Shown here: piece after piece, positions 48,400 to 57,042 of the stretch
Layout: each line of letters begins with the position of its first letter
How positions within the stretch are numbered: the stretch's first letter is position 1
The notes under the pieces: model-generated
Told to the model about the DNA's origin: nothing
The model's database searches: none
The model's input: only the letters and a program-made list of their open reading frames with translations
Position numbers and translations under genes: made by a program
Assembly: GCA_017643845.1 (NCBI GenBank)
Contig: JAEPMR010000004.1
Location: 47,060-111,059 of the forward strand
From: Marivivens sp.
Lineage (GTDB): Bacteria > Pseudomonadota > Alphaproteobacteria > Rhodobacterales > Rhodobacteraceae
Length of the DNA: 64,000 bases
Direction: 5' to 3'

Positions 48400-49410
48400 T
48401 TGGGCCTTTGGCAATCCTATCGTTTGCGTCTGCAAAGGCGCCGCTGGCGGATTCGAGCGTTTCGCAAGCGGCGCGATCTGACAGTGATCAATGATCGGAC
48501 GGCCAATATCCGGCCAGGTGACATCCTCTTGTTTTCTACGCTTCGCAACGAAGATGTTCGCCTCCCCTACTTTCTGAAATATTACAGGGGCTTAGGTGTC
48601 AATCATTTCCTAATGGTCGATAACGGCAGCACAGATGGCGGCGGAGAATATCTGGCTGAACAGCCTGATGTGTCACTGTGGTGGACCCAGTCCAGCTATA
48701 AGCGCGCGCGTTTTGGAGTTGATTGGTTGAATTGGCTTCAGATGCGGCATGCACATGGTCACTGGTGTCTCGTCGTCGATCCGGACGAATTTTTTGTCTA
48801 CCCGTTCTGTGATACGCGCCCTGTTCGCGCCCTGACCGACTGGCTGGACGCATCGTCGATCCGTTCTTTCGGGGCTATGCTCGTGGATATGTATCCGAAG
48901 GGCGGCCTCAAAAATGCAAAATACCTCAAGGGCGAAAATCCACTTGATGCCGCGCCGTGGTTTGATTCTGGTAACTATTCGATCAAAAAGAACCATCGCT
49001 TTGGGAACTTGTGGATCCAGGGCGGGCCGAGAAGCCGCGCTTTTTTTACTGAAGAACCGTGGCGGGCGCCCGCGCTTAACAAAATTCCGCTCGTCAAATG
49101 GGATCGGCGCTATGCTTATGTCAGCTCCACCCATATGCTGCTTCCTCGCGGTCTGAACCTTGTCTACGATGAATGGGGGGGCGAGAAGGCTTCAGGAGTG
49201 CTTCTTCATACCAAATTTCTAGACACTTTCGCGACGAAGGCCGAAGAGGAGCTGGAGCGGCGACAGCACTACGCAAACAGTCACGAATACAGAGCCTATG
49301 CGGAGGGTTTGCGCGATAGCGTCGATCTGTGGTGCAAGTGGTCCGAACAATACATCAATTGGCGGCAGCTTGAGATATTGGGCCTGATGTCCAAGGGGAA
49401 CTGGGCGTGA
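48400..49410 (+). CDS. Glycosyltransferase, GT2-like (Glyco_tranf_2_4 type)
   Basis: 336 residues. LFSTLRNEDVRLPYFLKYYRGLGVNHFLMVDNGSTDG and VVDPDEFFVYP are the donor and metal-binding segments of the family that also includes GT92-like enzymes. The start is TTG 48400 with CAGGAGT upstream; a basic stretch (residues 5-25) precedes the catalytic domain. The stop overlaps the next GTG (GTGA). Specificity unknown. Confidence 0.82.
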   Translation: MGLWQSYRLRLQRRRWRIRAFRKRRDLTVINDRTANIRPGDILLFSTLRNEDVRLPYFLKYYRGLGVNHFLMVDNGSTDGGGEYLAEQPDVSLWWTQSSYKRARFGVDWLNWLQMRHAHGHWCLVVDPDEFFVYPFCDTRPVRALTDWLDASSIRSFGAMLVDMYPKGGLKNAKYLKGENPLDAAPWFDSGNYSIKKNHRFGNLWIQGGPRSRAFFTEEPWRAPALNKIPLVKWDRRYAYVSSTHMLLPRGLNLVYDEWGGEKASGVLLHTKFLDTFATKAEEELERRQHYANSHEYRAYAEGLRDSVDLWCKWSEQYINWRQLEILGLMSKGNWA

Positions 49411-51104
49411 CGGTCGGCGTTGTCATGTTGGTTCATACGGCCTTTGACAGAGCGGAACAGGTCGTCCGGCATTGGACAGCCGGAGGTTGCCCTGTGGTGA
49501 TCCATGTCGACAAGGCGGTCGATAAAAAGACGTTCAATGCGTTCAAGGGTGCTCTTCGGGACCTGAGTGACGTGCGATTTTCGAAACGTCACCGTTGCGA
49601 GTGGGGGACGTGGGGCCTCGTTGCTGCCTCCCAAGCGGCTTCGGAATTGATGCTGGAGACCTTTCCAGACGTTCGACATGTCTATCTCGCGTCCGGTTCG
49701 TGCCTTCCTTTGAGACCTGTCAAAGAATTGATCCGTTACCTGGAGGCCCGCCCGAAAACCGATTTCATCGAAAGCGCGACCACGTCAGATGTGCTCTGGA
49801 CGGTGGGGGGGCTCGACAAAGAGCGTTTCACCTTGCGTTTTCCTTTTGCATGGAAAAAGCACCGCTTCCTGTTCGACAAATACGTCGAATTGCAGCGCCG
49901 CTTGAACATTACCCGAAAGATGCCGAATGGATTGGTGCCGCACATGGGGTCGCAATGGTGGTGCCTGACCCGGCAAACGCTGTCCGCCATTTTGCAGGAT
50001 CCGGAGCGATCCACATATGATCGCTATTTCAAACGTGTTTGGATCCCCGATGAAAGTTACTTTCAGACACTGGTTCGCCTTTATTCGCTCAATATTGAGA
50101 GCCGATCTCTGACGCTCTCCAAGTTCGATTTTCAGGGCAAGCCACATATATTTTATGATGACCATCTGCAGCTTTTGAGGCGGTCGGATTGTTTTGTTGC
50201 GCGGAAGATCTGGCCCCATGCCGAACGGCTTTATACTACGTTCCTTGATGATCCTGCCGGTGCGATAAAAGGGCAGGAGCCAAATCCAGGCAAAATTGAT
50301 CGGATTTTTTCCAAGGCAGTCGAGCGGCGAACAAAGGGTCGTCCGGGTCTCTATATGCAGAGCCGTTTTCCCAACGAAGACTGGGAAAACGGGGTCACGT
50401 CAGCCGCCTATTCGATCTTTGAGGGGTTTTCGGATCTGTTCGAGAATTTCGAACCGTGGCTTGCGAATGCGACAGGCGCGCGGGTCCACGGCCATTTGTT
50501 CGCCGAGGATCGCGTCCAGTTTGAAGGCGGGCAGAGCACATTTGCCGGTGCCCTTTCAGACTGCGCAGAAATTCGAGACTATAATGGGCGTATGTTCCTT
50601 CGATCACTGATCTGGAACACCCGTGGCGAACGACAGTGCTTTATGTTCGGCCCGAGGGACCGGCAGTACATCAGCTGGGATGTATCAAAAGACCCAAATG
50701 CTCAGATATCGGTGATTGCGGGCGCTTGGGCGGTGCCGCTTTTCCGGTCGAATGCCAATTTCGCCGAAATACGAAGCGAGGCTGCGAGATTGCAAAAAAT
50801 CGAAAGTGAGCATCTTGAGGTGCTCCGTTCAATCTACACCAAAGCGCGGGTCCGTATTTGGACGTTGGCCGATTTCCTTGAGGCCCCGATGGAGGGGCTG
50901 CAATCGGTAATTGACGAAATCACTGGCAAGAACATGCGTCGATTGTCGGAAGCGCCGAAGATGGTTGATTTGCAGGGCTTCGCGCAGTTTCTACAGAATC
51001 TGAAAAATCAGGGGATGCACCCGTATCTGGTTGGAGATTTTCCGCCTGACGACAACTACGGTGCTCCGAAACAACGCCCCAACAAACCATATCTGGTCCG
51101 GTAG
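49407..51104 (+). CDS. Core-2/I-branching beta-1,6-N-acetylglucosaminyltransferase-like protein with C-terminal extension
   Basis: 565 residues. Residues ~1-250 resemble GT14 (GVVMLVHTAFDRAEQVVRHW, YLASGSCLPLRPVKELIRYL, SQWWCLTR, IPDESYFQTL). Residues ~300-565 form a second domain I do not recognise, with DWENGVTSAAYSIFEGFSDLFENF and a long run lacking membrane spans; it may bind the acceptor. Start is GTG overlapping the previous stop. It lies directly before the sulfotransferase-like gene. Confidence 0.8.
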   Translation: MTVGVVMLVHTAFDRAEQVVRHWTAGGCPVVIHVDKAVDKKTFNAFKGALRDLSDVRFSKRHRCEWGTWGLVAASQAASELMLETFPDVRHVYLASGSCLPLRPVKELIRYLEARPKTDFIESATTSDVLWTVGGLDKERFTLRFPFAWKKHRFLFDKYVELQRRLNITRKMPNGLVPHMGSQWWCLTRQTLSAILQDPERSTYDRYFKRVWIPDESYFQTLVRLYSLNIESRSLTLSKFDFQGKPHIFYDDHLQLLRRSDCFVARKIWPHAERLYTTFLDDPAGAIKGQEPNPGKIDRIFSKAVERRTKGRPGLYMQSRFPNEDWENGVTSAAYSIFEGFSDLFENFEPWLANATGARVHGHLFAEDRVQFEGGQSTFAGALSDCAEIRDYNGRMFLRSLIWNTRGERQCFMFGPRDRQYISWDVSKDPNAQISVIAGAWAVPLFRSNANFAEIRSEAARLQKIESEHLEVLRSIYTKARVRIWTLADFLEAPMEGLQSVIDEITGKNMRRLSEAPKMVDLQGFAQFLQNLKNQGMHPYLVGDFPPDDNYGAPKQRPNKPYLVR

Positions 51105-51107
51105 ATC

Positions 51108-52532
51108 ATGAGCCAATTCGAGTATTTCATTGTCCTGGCCGAAATGCGGACGGGTTCGAACTTTCTGGAAGCCAATCTGAACGCATTCGAAGGAATCGAG
51201 TGCCATGGCGAGGCGTTCAATCCCAGTTTTGTAGGCTATCCGAATACGCCAGATTTGTTTGGGATCACGCATGACCTGCGTGAAAGAAATCCGTTCATGT
51301 TGCTGGAAGCGATCAAGACGAAAAGCAATGGGATTGGAGGATTTCGTTTTTTCAGCAGCCATGACGACCGGATTTTGGAAACCTGCCTTAATGACCCGCA
51401 TTGTGCGAAAATTGTTCTTCTGAGAAATCCAATCGAAAGCTACGTGAGCCTAAAAATCGCCCGCGCAACTGATCAATGGAAACTCACCAATGCCAAACAT
51501 CTAAAGAAACAGGTCGTCGATTTTGATGCGAGTGAGTTCGAGGACCACCTTGAAGGAATGCAGGAGTTTCAGGTTCGAATTCTCAATGCGCTGCAGAAGT
51601 CTGGACAGACCGCATTTTATATCGCCTATGAAGACCTGCAGGACGTTGAAATTCTGAATGGGCTCGCCCGCTATCTTGGTTGTGAAACGCAGCTCAAGGG
51701 GATCGATCAGAAGCTCAAGAAGCAAAACCCAGAGTCGCTCAGAGATAAGGTCGGCAATTTTAAGGAAATGGAAAATTCCCTAGCCGCCTTGGATCGTTTC
51801 AATCTCTATCGAACACCGAATTTCGAGCCACGGCGCGGGCCAGTCATTCCCACATTTTATGCAGCCAGCAAGAGCAAGGTGCTGTTCATGCCTTTGCGCG
51901 GTGGCCCGGTCGACGCGGTCAAACAATGGATGGCTGATCTGGATGAGGTGTCGGTCGATGACCTCAAAACAGGCTTCAAACAAAAGAGCCTGAGACAGTG
52001 GAAGGCAACGCATCCGGGCCACCGCAGCTTTACCGTCTTGCGACATCCGGTTGCTCGGGCCCATGCTGCGTTTTGCGACCATATCCTTGCGACTGGTCCC
52101 GGGAGCTTTTTCGAAATCCGAAAAACCCTGAAGAATGCCTATAACCTACCAATCCCTATGAAGGGGCCGGACTCGAATTATACCCCTGCGGTGCATCGGA
52201 CGGCGTTCATCGGATTTTTGGAGTTTCTAAAGTCCAATCTGGCGCGCCAGACCGGTATTCGCGTTGATCCATCCTGGGCCAGCCAGCTCGCTGTCCTGCA
52301 AGGGATGAGCACTGTTACCCTGCCTGACCTTGTTTTGCGGGAGGAGTGGCTAAGAGAAGACCTGGCAATCATCGCTGCACAGATTGGTATGAACGAAATG
52401 CCGCCGCCGGCGCATGTCACTGATCCCCATGCCGAGCAACTATCGCAAATTTATGACAGCGAAATCGAAGCAGCGGCACGCGCCGTGTATCAAAAAGATT
52501 ACGTAGCGTTCGGATTTGCGAACTGGCGATAG
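51108..52532 (+). CDS. NodH-like sulfotransferase with two sulfotransferase-like halves
   Basis: 474 residues. The N-terminal half (1-240) has FIVLAEMRTGSNFLEANL, in the place of the PAPS phosphosulfate loop, and KIVLLRNPIESYVSLKIA, the 3'-phosphate motif, as in the NodH/LPS sulfotransferase group. The C-terminal half (from ~255) repeats the plan: KVLFMPLRGGPVDAVKQW, then SFTVLRHPVARAHAAFCDHI, but its first loop lacks the usual basic and threonine/serine residues. It follows the branching transferase by 3 bases and closes the run. I infer that it sulfates the glycan; PAP made would be cleared by CysQ. Confidence 0.78.
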   Translation: MSQFEYFIVLAEMRTGSNFLEANLNAFEGIECHGEAFNPSFVGYPNTPDLFGITHDLRERNPFMLLEAIKTKSNGIGGFRFFSSHDDRILETCLNDPHCAKIVLLRNPIESYVSLKIARATDQWKLTNAKHLKKQVVDFDASEFEDHLEGMQEFQVRILNALQKSGQTAFYIAYEDLQDVEILNGLARYLGCETQLKGIDQKLKKQNPESLRDKVGNFKEMENSLAALDRFNLYRTPNFEPRRGPVIPTFYAASKSKVLFMPLRGGPVDAVKQWMADLDEVSVDDLKTGFKQKSLRQWKATHPGHRSFTVLRHPVARAHAAFCDHILATGPGSFFEIRKTLKNAYNLPIPMKGPDSNYTPAVHRTAFIGFLEFLKSNLARQTGIRVDPSWASQLAVLQGMSTVTLPDLVLREEWLREDLAIIAAQIGMNEMPPPAHVTDPHAEQLSQIYDSEIEAAARAVYQKDYVAFGFANWR

Positions 52533-52533
52533 A

Positions 52534-52998
52534 TTAGGCCGCTTGCGAGGTCTGCGCTTCCGTCAGGATGGTGTGCAAAATCGTAGGCGACTCGTTTGAG
52601 CGGAGCTTCGTGCAAGTCGCCGCATCTCGAAGCGTTCGAGACACCAACGCCAGTGCTTTAAGATGATCTACACCCGCATCAATTGGTGCGAAAAGAGCAA
52701 ACACCAGGTCTACTGGCTGCCGGTCCACCGCATCGAATTCGAGCGGCTTTTCCAAACGAACGAAGATACCGCACACGTCTTTGACGCTTTCGAGCCGTGC
52801 ATGTGGCAGGGCGATGCCATTTCCGACACCAGTCGGACCGAGGATCTCCCGCTCAAGCAGACACTCGGTCACGATCTGTGCATCGACACCATAGACCTGC
52901 TCGGCAATTTCGCCGAGGTCCTGAAAGAGGCGTTTCTTGCTCGAAGACGCCCCCAAGAGCTTAACGCCCTCGGGTTTCAAAATTTGGGACAGTTCCAT
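52534..52998 (-). CDS. ptsN: Nitrogen PTS protein EIIA-Ntr
   Basis: 154 residues, starting MELSQILKPEGVKLL at 52998. The phosphorylatable histidine is His66 in GNGIALPHARL. It belongs to the PTS-Ntr phosphorelay, a regulatory chain linked to nitrogen and potassium status. A longer frame runs into hpf and is not used. It follows hpf after 25 bases and ends 1 base from the sulfotransferase-like gene. Confidence 0.95.
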   Translation of the reverse strand: MELSQILKPEGVKLLGASSSKKRLFQDLGEIAEQVYGVDAQIVTECLLEREILGPTGVGNGIALPHARLESVKDVCGIFVRLEKPLEFDAVDRQPVDLVFALFAPIDAGVDHLKALALVSRTLRDAATCTKLRSNESPTILHTILTEAQTSQAA

Positions 52999-53023
52999 GG
53001 GTTCGTAATAGCAACTTTTTGGG

Positions 53024-53596
53024 TCAGCCAGCAACCTTGGGGTCAATCCAGCCGATGTTTCCATCATCACGACGATACACCACGTTAAGGCCGCCGTTCT
53101 TCTCGTTTTTGAAAACAACAACTGGTTGGTGACTTATCTCCATCTGCATCACTGCCTCTCCGACTGAGATTGACGGAATTTTCGATTCCATCTCTGCAAT
53201 AATAACAGGGTTGAAGTCGTCACTTTCCCCAGAGTCATCCTCGTTTGCGGCGAGGATATAAGAGCCAGCGTCCGAAAGTTCAACCGGTTGTGAACGTTGG
53301 CGATGATGGTCCTTCAGGCGGCGCTTGTTACGGCGCAACTGCTTGTCCATTTTTTCGCAGCATCCGTCGAAAGATGCATAGATTTCATGGGCGTGATCTT
53401 TTGCCTGACAGGTCAGCCCAGTGGAGAGGTGTACGATGGTTTCGCAGACGTATTCGCTACCCGACTTGGAAAAGATAACGGTCGCCTCCGTTGGCCTTCC
53501 AGCATATTTTTCCACGGTCGCGCCAAGCTCGTTCATGACGTGCGTTTGCAGGGCTTCACCGATGTCGATTTGCTTTCCGCTGATTTGATACCGCAT
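53024..53596 (-). CDS. hpf: Ribosome hibernation promoting factor, long form
   Basis: 190 residues. The N-terminal domain (1-100) is YfiA-like (MRYQISGKQIDIGEALQTHV) and binds the 30S decoding region; the C-terminal domain (about 130-190, PVVVFKNEKNGGLNVVYRRDDGN) dimerises to make 100S ribosomes. The acidic linker is typical of the long form. It precedes ptsN, and lptB lies 212 bases upstream with no rpoN between. Confidence 0.95.
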   Translation of the reverse strand: MRYQISGKQIDIGEALQTHVMNELGATVEKYAGRPTEATVIFSKSGSEYVCETIVHLSTGLTCQAKDHAHEIYASFDGCCEKMDKQLRRNKRRLKDHHRQRSQPVELSDAGSYILAANEDDSGESDDFNPVIIAEMESKIPSISVGEAVMQMEISHQPVVVFKNEKNGGLNVVYRRDDGNIGWIDPKVAG

Positions 53597-53808
53597 CGTA
53601 ACTCCTTGTTATTAGAGGCAATTATCCACTGGGCGTAAATGCGCCGAGGGTCTATCTGCCTATCTGGGAACGATGACGTGACTGCCGAAATCCTATGATG
53701 CAGCTGAGCTGCGATTTTGAAAGGGCTGTTTTTGCAATCGGTGTCATCTCCTCCATTTGGCGACAACTCATAGCGCCTTGTCAATGAGTCGAATTCGCCT
53801 TTTGCGGC
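53597..53808. other. Intergenic region between lptB and hpf; no rpoN
   Basis: In many proteobacteria rpoN lies between lptB and hpf. Here are only 212 bases with no coding frame that resembles RpoN. I see a small GCAGCTGAGCTGC inverted repeat (53701-53713) and a TTGACA on the minus strand (near 53780), without a clear -10. Confidence 0.6.
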
Positions 53809-54561
53809 TTAGCCAATCCGAAATGAATCTCCGAGGTAGACCCGCCGGACGTTGTCATCCTGAATAACTTCGTCCGCACTTCCGCTCATGAGCACCTTGC
53901 CATCGTGCAGAATATACGCGCGGTCAACGATCGAGAGGGTTTCCCGAACATTGTGATCCGTAATGAGCACGCCGATTCCCCGATCTTTCAGTCCGGCTAC
54001 CAAATGCCGGATTTCGCCAACAGCGATGGGATCAACGCCTGCAAATGGTTCGTCGAGCAGGACGTATTTCGGATTAGAGGCGAGGCACCTTGCGATTTCT
54101 GCTCGCCGCCGTTCGCCACCGGAAAGTGATAGCGCAGGCGCGCGGCGGATGTGTTCAATAGAAAATTCCGCGAGCAGTTGCTCGAGTTTATCGCGTCTGC
54201 GATTGCGGTCAGGTTCTGTGGTTTCGAGAATTGACAAGATGTTGTCCTCGACATTCATGCCGCGAAAGATCGAGACTTCCTGCGGGAGGTACCCAATTCC
54301 TAATCGTGACCGACGATACATCGGCAGTGTCGTGACCTCCTGACCATCGAGAAAAACGTGGCCTCCTTCAGGGATCACCAGTCCAGCGATTGCGTAGAAA
54401 CACGTGCTTTTTCCCGAGCCGTTCGGTCCAAGCAGGGCCACGACTTCACCCTTTACAAGGCTCAGGCTGACGTCACGGATCACCACTCGCTTGCGATAGC
54501 TTTTTCGCAAATCCTTGACCTGAAGTCCGGCGCCCCCATCCTGGACAGTCAGAATCGACAT
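53809..54561 (-). CDS. lptB: LPS export ABC transporter ATPase LptB
   Basis: ATPase of the LptB2FGC complex that lifts lipopolysaccharide from the inner membrane. 250 residues. Walker A GPNGSGKSTCFYAI, signature LSGGERRRAEIA, Walker B YVLLDEPFAGVDPI. Follows lptA after 4 bases. Confidence 0.96.
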   Translation of the reverse strand: MSILTVQDGGAGLQVKDLRKSYRKRVVIRDVSLSLVKGEVVALLGPNGSGKSTCFYAIAGLVIPEGGHVFLDGQEVTTLPMYRRSRLGIGYLPQEVSIFRGMNVEDNILSILETTEPDRNRRRDKLEQLLAEFSIEHIRRAPALSLSGGERRRAEIARCLASNPKYVLLDEPFAGVDPIAVGEIRHLVAGLKDRGIGVLITDHNVRETLSIVDRAYILHDGKVLMSGSADEVIQDDNVRRVYLGDSFRIG

Positions 54562-54565
54562 GCGA

Positions 54566-55051
54566 TCACTCTCCTTGCCCAGGTGTAAAGACTGTCCTTA
54601 CGCGGCCTTCTAAACGCGCGTTTCCTGACGCAAGATCTATAACCAGCCGCTCCGCCGATAGTGTGGCTGGGCCTTGGGTCAGTACGACGCCCCCGGTGAG
54701 TGAAATCATGCGCTCTGCAACGTTGTACAGAGCGGCCTCCGCTTCGGCGGCCTCGCTTGGTGTGGAGAAAACCACGCTGCCATCCGCTTCAAGACGGGCC
54801 ACATCACCGGCTTCAGGATCGTAAAAAAGTGAGACCCTGCCCGCAGAAATACGAATGTCACCCTGAATAACGAGAACATTCCCTATGAAGGAGGCGCTGT
54901 TCGTTTCCGAGCTGATCTCAAGAGAATCCGCGCTGACATCAACCGGCGCATCTTCAGAGATTGCATAGGGCCCAAGCTCTACCGGCGTGGATTGAGCAAA
55001 AACAGGAAGTGCGAAGAAGCCGACAAATGCTGCGACGATCACTGTTTTCAT
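54566..55051 (-). CDS. lptA: LPS transport periplasmic protein LptA
   Basis: 161 residues. Signal peptide MKTVIVAAFVGFFALPVFAQ, then the OstA-like beta-jellyroll repeat (DSLEISSETNSASFIGNVLVIQGDIRI, ISLTGGVVLTQGPATLSAERLVIDL). Forms the periplasmic bridge for lipopolysaccharide. 21 bases after lptC. Confidence 0.92.
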   Translation of the reverse strand: MKTVIVAAFVGFFALPVFAQSTPVELGPYAISEDAPVDVSADSLEISSETNSASFIGNVLVIQGDIRISAGRVSLFYDPEAGDVARLEADGSVVFSTPSEAAEAEAALYNVAERMISLTGGVVLTQGPATLSAERLVIDLASGNARLEGRVRTVFTPGQGE

Positions 55052-55072
55052 GTTCGAGCCTCTCCTGCCTGA

Positions 55073-55657
55073 TTACGGTGTATATACAAGTTTAACGCCG
55101 CCCGTGAACTCCAATCGGACGCTCTCCGCCTCGCTATCAGCAGCTATCACCATTCTTCCCGCAACAAGGGAGCCGAAAGGTGTTCGCGCCTCAAGTTGAC
55201 TGGTCGAGGTCAACTTGCCTGCTGGGAGGTCGAAATTCAAACCGCGTGATTCAATGAAATAGCGCTCATTGACTGATAACCGCGTCAACCCGCGAACATC
55301 CATTTGCTGCAGTCTTCCGTTAATCAGGGCCAATCCACCGATTACGTTCAACCGGTTTTCGTCGACAGTGACATCGAGCGTTATCCCGTCGACTTCCAGA
55401 TCCCAGCCTTCCTCAAGAGCAGGCCGCAGTGACTTCGCGGCTATTTCAATTGTTCCCGTTGGTCCGAACATACCTGCAAAACGAGGCTCAGTGAGCTTTT
55501 CGTCACGAACGACCTCTTCAAGACGTGCTAAGGGAAGGCCCTCGGGCCCCGAACGACGTTCAGCAAAGAGGAAAAGCGTCGCAAGGATAGACAGCGCAAC
55601 AAGAGGGAGAATGACCTTTGCCCATCGAATGAACTGGGAATAGCCACTGTCCATCAC
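55073..55657 (-). CDS. lptC: LPS export protein LptC
   Basis: 194 residues. One N-terminal membrane span (WAKVILPLVALSILATLFLF) and a periplasmic part with the LptC/OstA fold. Weak in sequence, as this family always is; the position just before lptA and lptB and after rnd fixes the call. Confidence 0.88.
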   Translation of the reverse strand: MMDSGYSQFIRWAKVILPLVALSILATLFLFAERRSGPEGLPLARLEEVVRDEKLTEPRFAGMFGPTGTIEIAAKSLRPALEEGWDLEVDGITLDVTVDENRLNVIGGLALINGRLQQMDVRGLTRLSVNERYFIESRGLNFDLPAGKLTSTSQLEARTPFGSLVAGRMVIAADSEAESVRLEFTGGVKLVYTP

Positions 55658-55666
55658 GAAGTCCTG

Positions 55667-56278
55667 TCAGTGGGCAAAGATGTCCGTTTCCGGCCATCCT
55701 GCGAGGTCAAGCTTTGCGCGGGTTGGCAGAAATTCGAAGCAACTTGCGGCAAGTTCCGTCCGGCCTTCGCGTTTCAGCATCCCGTCCAGAACCTCTTTCA
55801 ATCGATGCAGGTAAAGAACGTCAGATGCGGCATAGTCCAACTGCGCTGTGGTAAGATCTTCGGCACCCCAGTCACTCATCTGCTGATACTTGGAGATATC
55901 GACGCTGATAAGTTCCTGCAGCAGAGCTTTCAACCCGTGACGGTCCGTGAACGTGCGGACAAGCTTGGATGCGATTTTAGTGCAGTAGACGGGTTCCGCG
56001 AGTGCTCCGAATGTATGATACATGGCGGCGATATCGAACCGCCCGAAGTGAAAGAGCTTCAGAACATTGGGGTCTCTGAGGAGCCGACAGAGGTTCGGCG
56101 CTTCGGTTTGTCCCTTCGCGATTTGGATCAGATGCACGTTTCCGTCACCGCCGGACATCTGGATGAGGCACAGGCGGTCGCGGTGTGGATTGAGACCCAT
56201 CGTTTCGCAATCGATCGCTACCATCGGTCCGAGATCGAGCCCGTCAGGTAGATCACCCTTATACAGATGGTTTGCCAT
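55667..56278 (-). CDS. rnd: Ribonuclease D, short form
   Basis: 203-residue DEDD exonuclease: VAIDCETMGL (first acidic pair), FHFGRFDIAAM, and YAASDVLYLHRLKEVL (third site). It lacks the HRDC domains of E. coli RNase D, which is common in this group. Involved in 3' maturation of small RNAs and tRNA. First gene of the rnd-lptC-lptA-lptB unit. Confidence 0.92.
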   Translation of the reverse strand: MANHLYKGDLPDGLDLGPMVAIDCETMGLNPHRDRLCLIQMSGGDGNVHLIQIAKGQTEAPNLCRLLRDPNVLKLFHFGRFDIAAMYHTFGALAEPVYCTKIASKLVRTFTDRHGLKALLQELISVDISKYQQMSDWGAEDLTTAQLDYAASDVLYLHRLKEVLDGMLKREGRTELAASCFEFLPTRAKLDLAGWPETDIFAH

Positions 56279-56446
56279 GCGCCTCTTTCCTCCGTTTTCC
56301 TCGCTTTAGGGAATGCCACTCCATGACGCAACATCATATCCCGTGCCGCCCCGCCGAGAGGCAGACACCCGCTAGTGCAATTAGGTGAAATTGGCGGCTT
56401 GTGTTAGAATTGTGAACTTCCGGACCCAAACCTGCGGGAGGCTCAG

Positions 56447-56722
56447 ATGAAAAAGTTATCTATCATCAGGTTCAAACCAAAGCCCGATCATTTCAATGAT
56501 TTCGTCGAAAACATTCGATCCTATCATGCGGAGACAAATACTGTCGGCTATCTGATGAAAACGGACGACGAGGTTTTTGCCGTGATAATCCGCGATAGTG
56601 ATACGCTAGACGACGATGCCCAGCGTGGTGTGCAATGGCTGGATCGACAGCGACCTCTTTTACAAGAGTTCAACGAAGTGGATCGCCATACGATACCGAT
56701 CACGGGTGACTTGGTCGTATAA
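56447..56722 (+). CDS. Small hypothetical protein, ABM-like
   Basis: 91 residues, ATG after GGGAGGC. KKLSIIRFKPKPDHFNDFVENI followed by YLMKTDDEVFAVIIRDSDTL is a beta-alpha-beta-beta pattern of the dimeric alpha/beta barrel (antibiotic-biosynthesis monooxygenase-like) type, but no catalytic residue is evident. It stands alone between rnd and the tRNA. Function unknown. Confidence 0.7.
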   Translation: MKKLSIIRFKPKPDHFNDFVENIRSYHAETNTVGYLMKTDDEVFAVIIRDSDTLDDDAQRGVQWLDRQRPLLQEFNEVDRHTIPITGDLVV

Positions 56723-56765
56723 TTGCACCTGCTTCATGACATCGCTCAGTCTGAGTTGCCTATTT

Positions 56766-56798
56766 TGACACGACCTCGCTGAGGCGCGCTTCGTGTCA
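56766..56798. repeat. Inverted repeat between the small gene and tRNA-Leu
   Basis: TGACACGA and TCGTGTCA are perfect complements, with an inner CCTC/GAGG pair and a 6-base bulge. There is no T run on either strand, so it may only be a transcript end or processing hairpin of the tRNA (minus) or the small gene (plus). Confidence 0.5.
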
Positions 56799-56816
56799 TG
56801 AACCGGATTTGGGAAA

Positions 56817-56903
<87 letters not shown>

Positions 56904-56920
56904 AGGTGTGCTGGCGCGGC

Positions 56921-56948
56921 GTTTAAGCTTAGTGTATCGGAGTGTCAA
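56921..56948 (-). promoter_or_regulatory. tRNA-Leu promoter
   Basis: On the minus strand TTGACA (56948-56943) and TTAAAC (56926-56921) are 16 bp apart; the start of transcription would fall about 10 bases before the tRNA 5' end. Confidence 0.6.
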
Positions 56949-57042
56949 CGGTCTTTGTCCTGGTGCCCGAGGAAATTCGCTTGAGCGCCTTGTGCGGACG
57001 GCGGTGCGGCGATAAACCGACCAGAGAAACGTGAGGTGCAAG

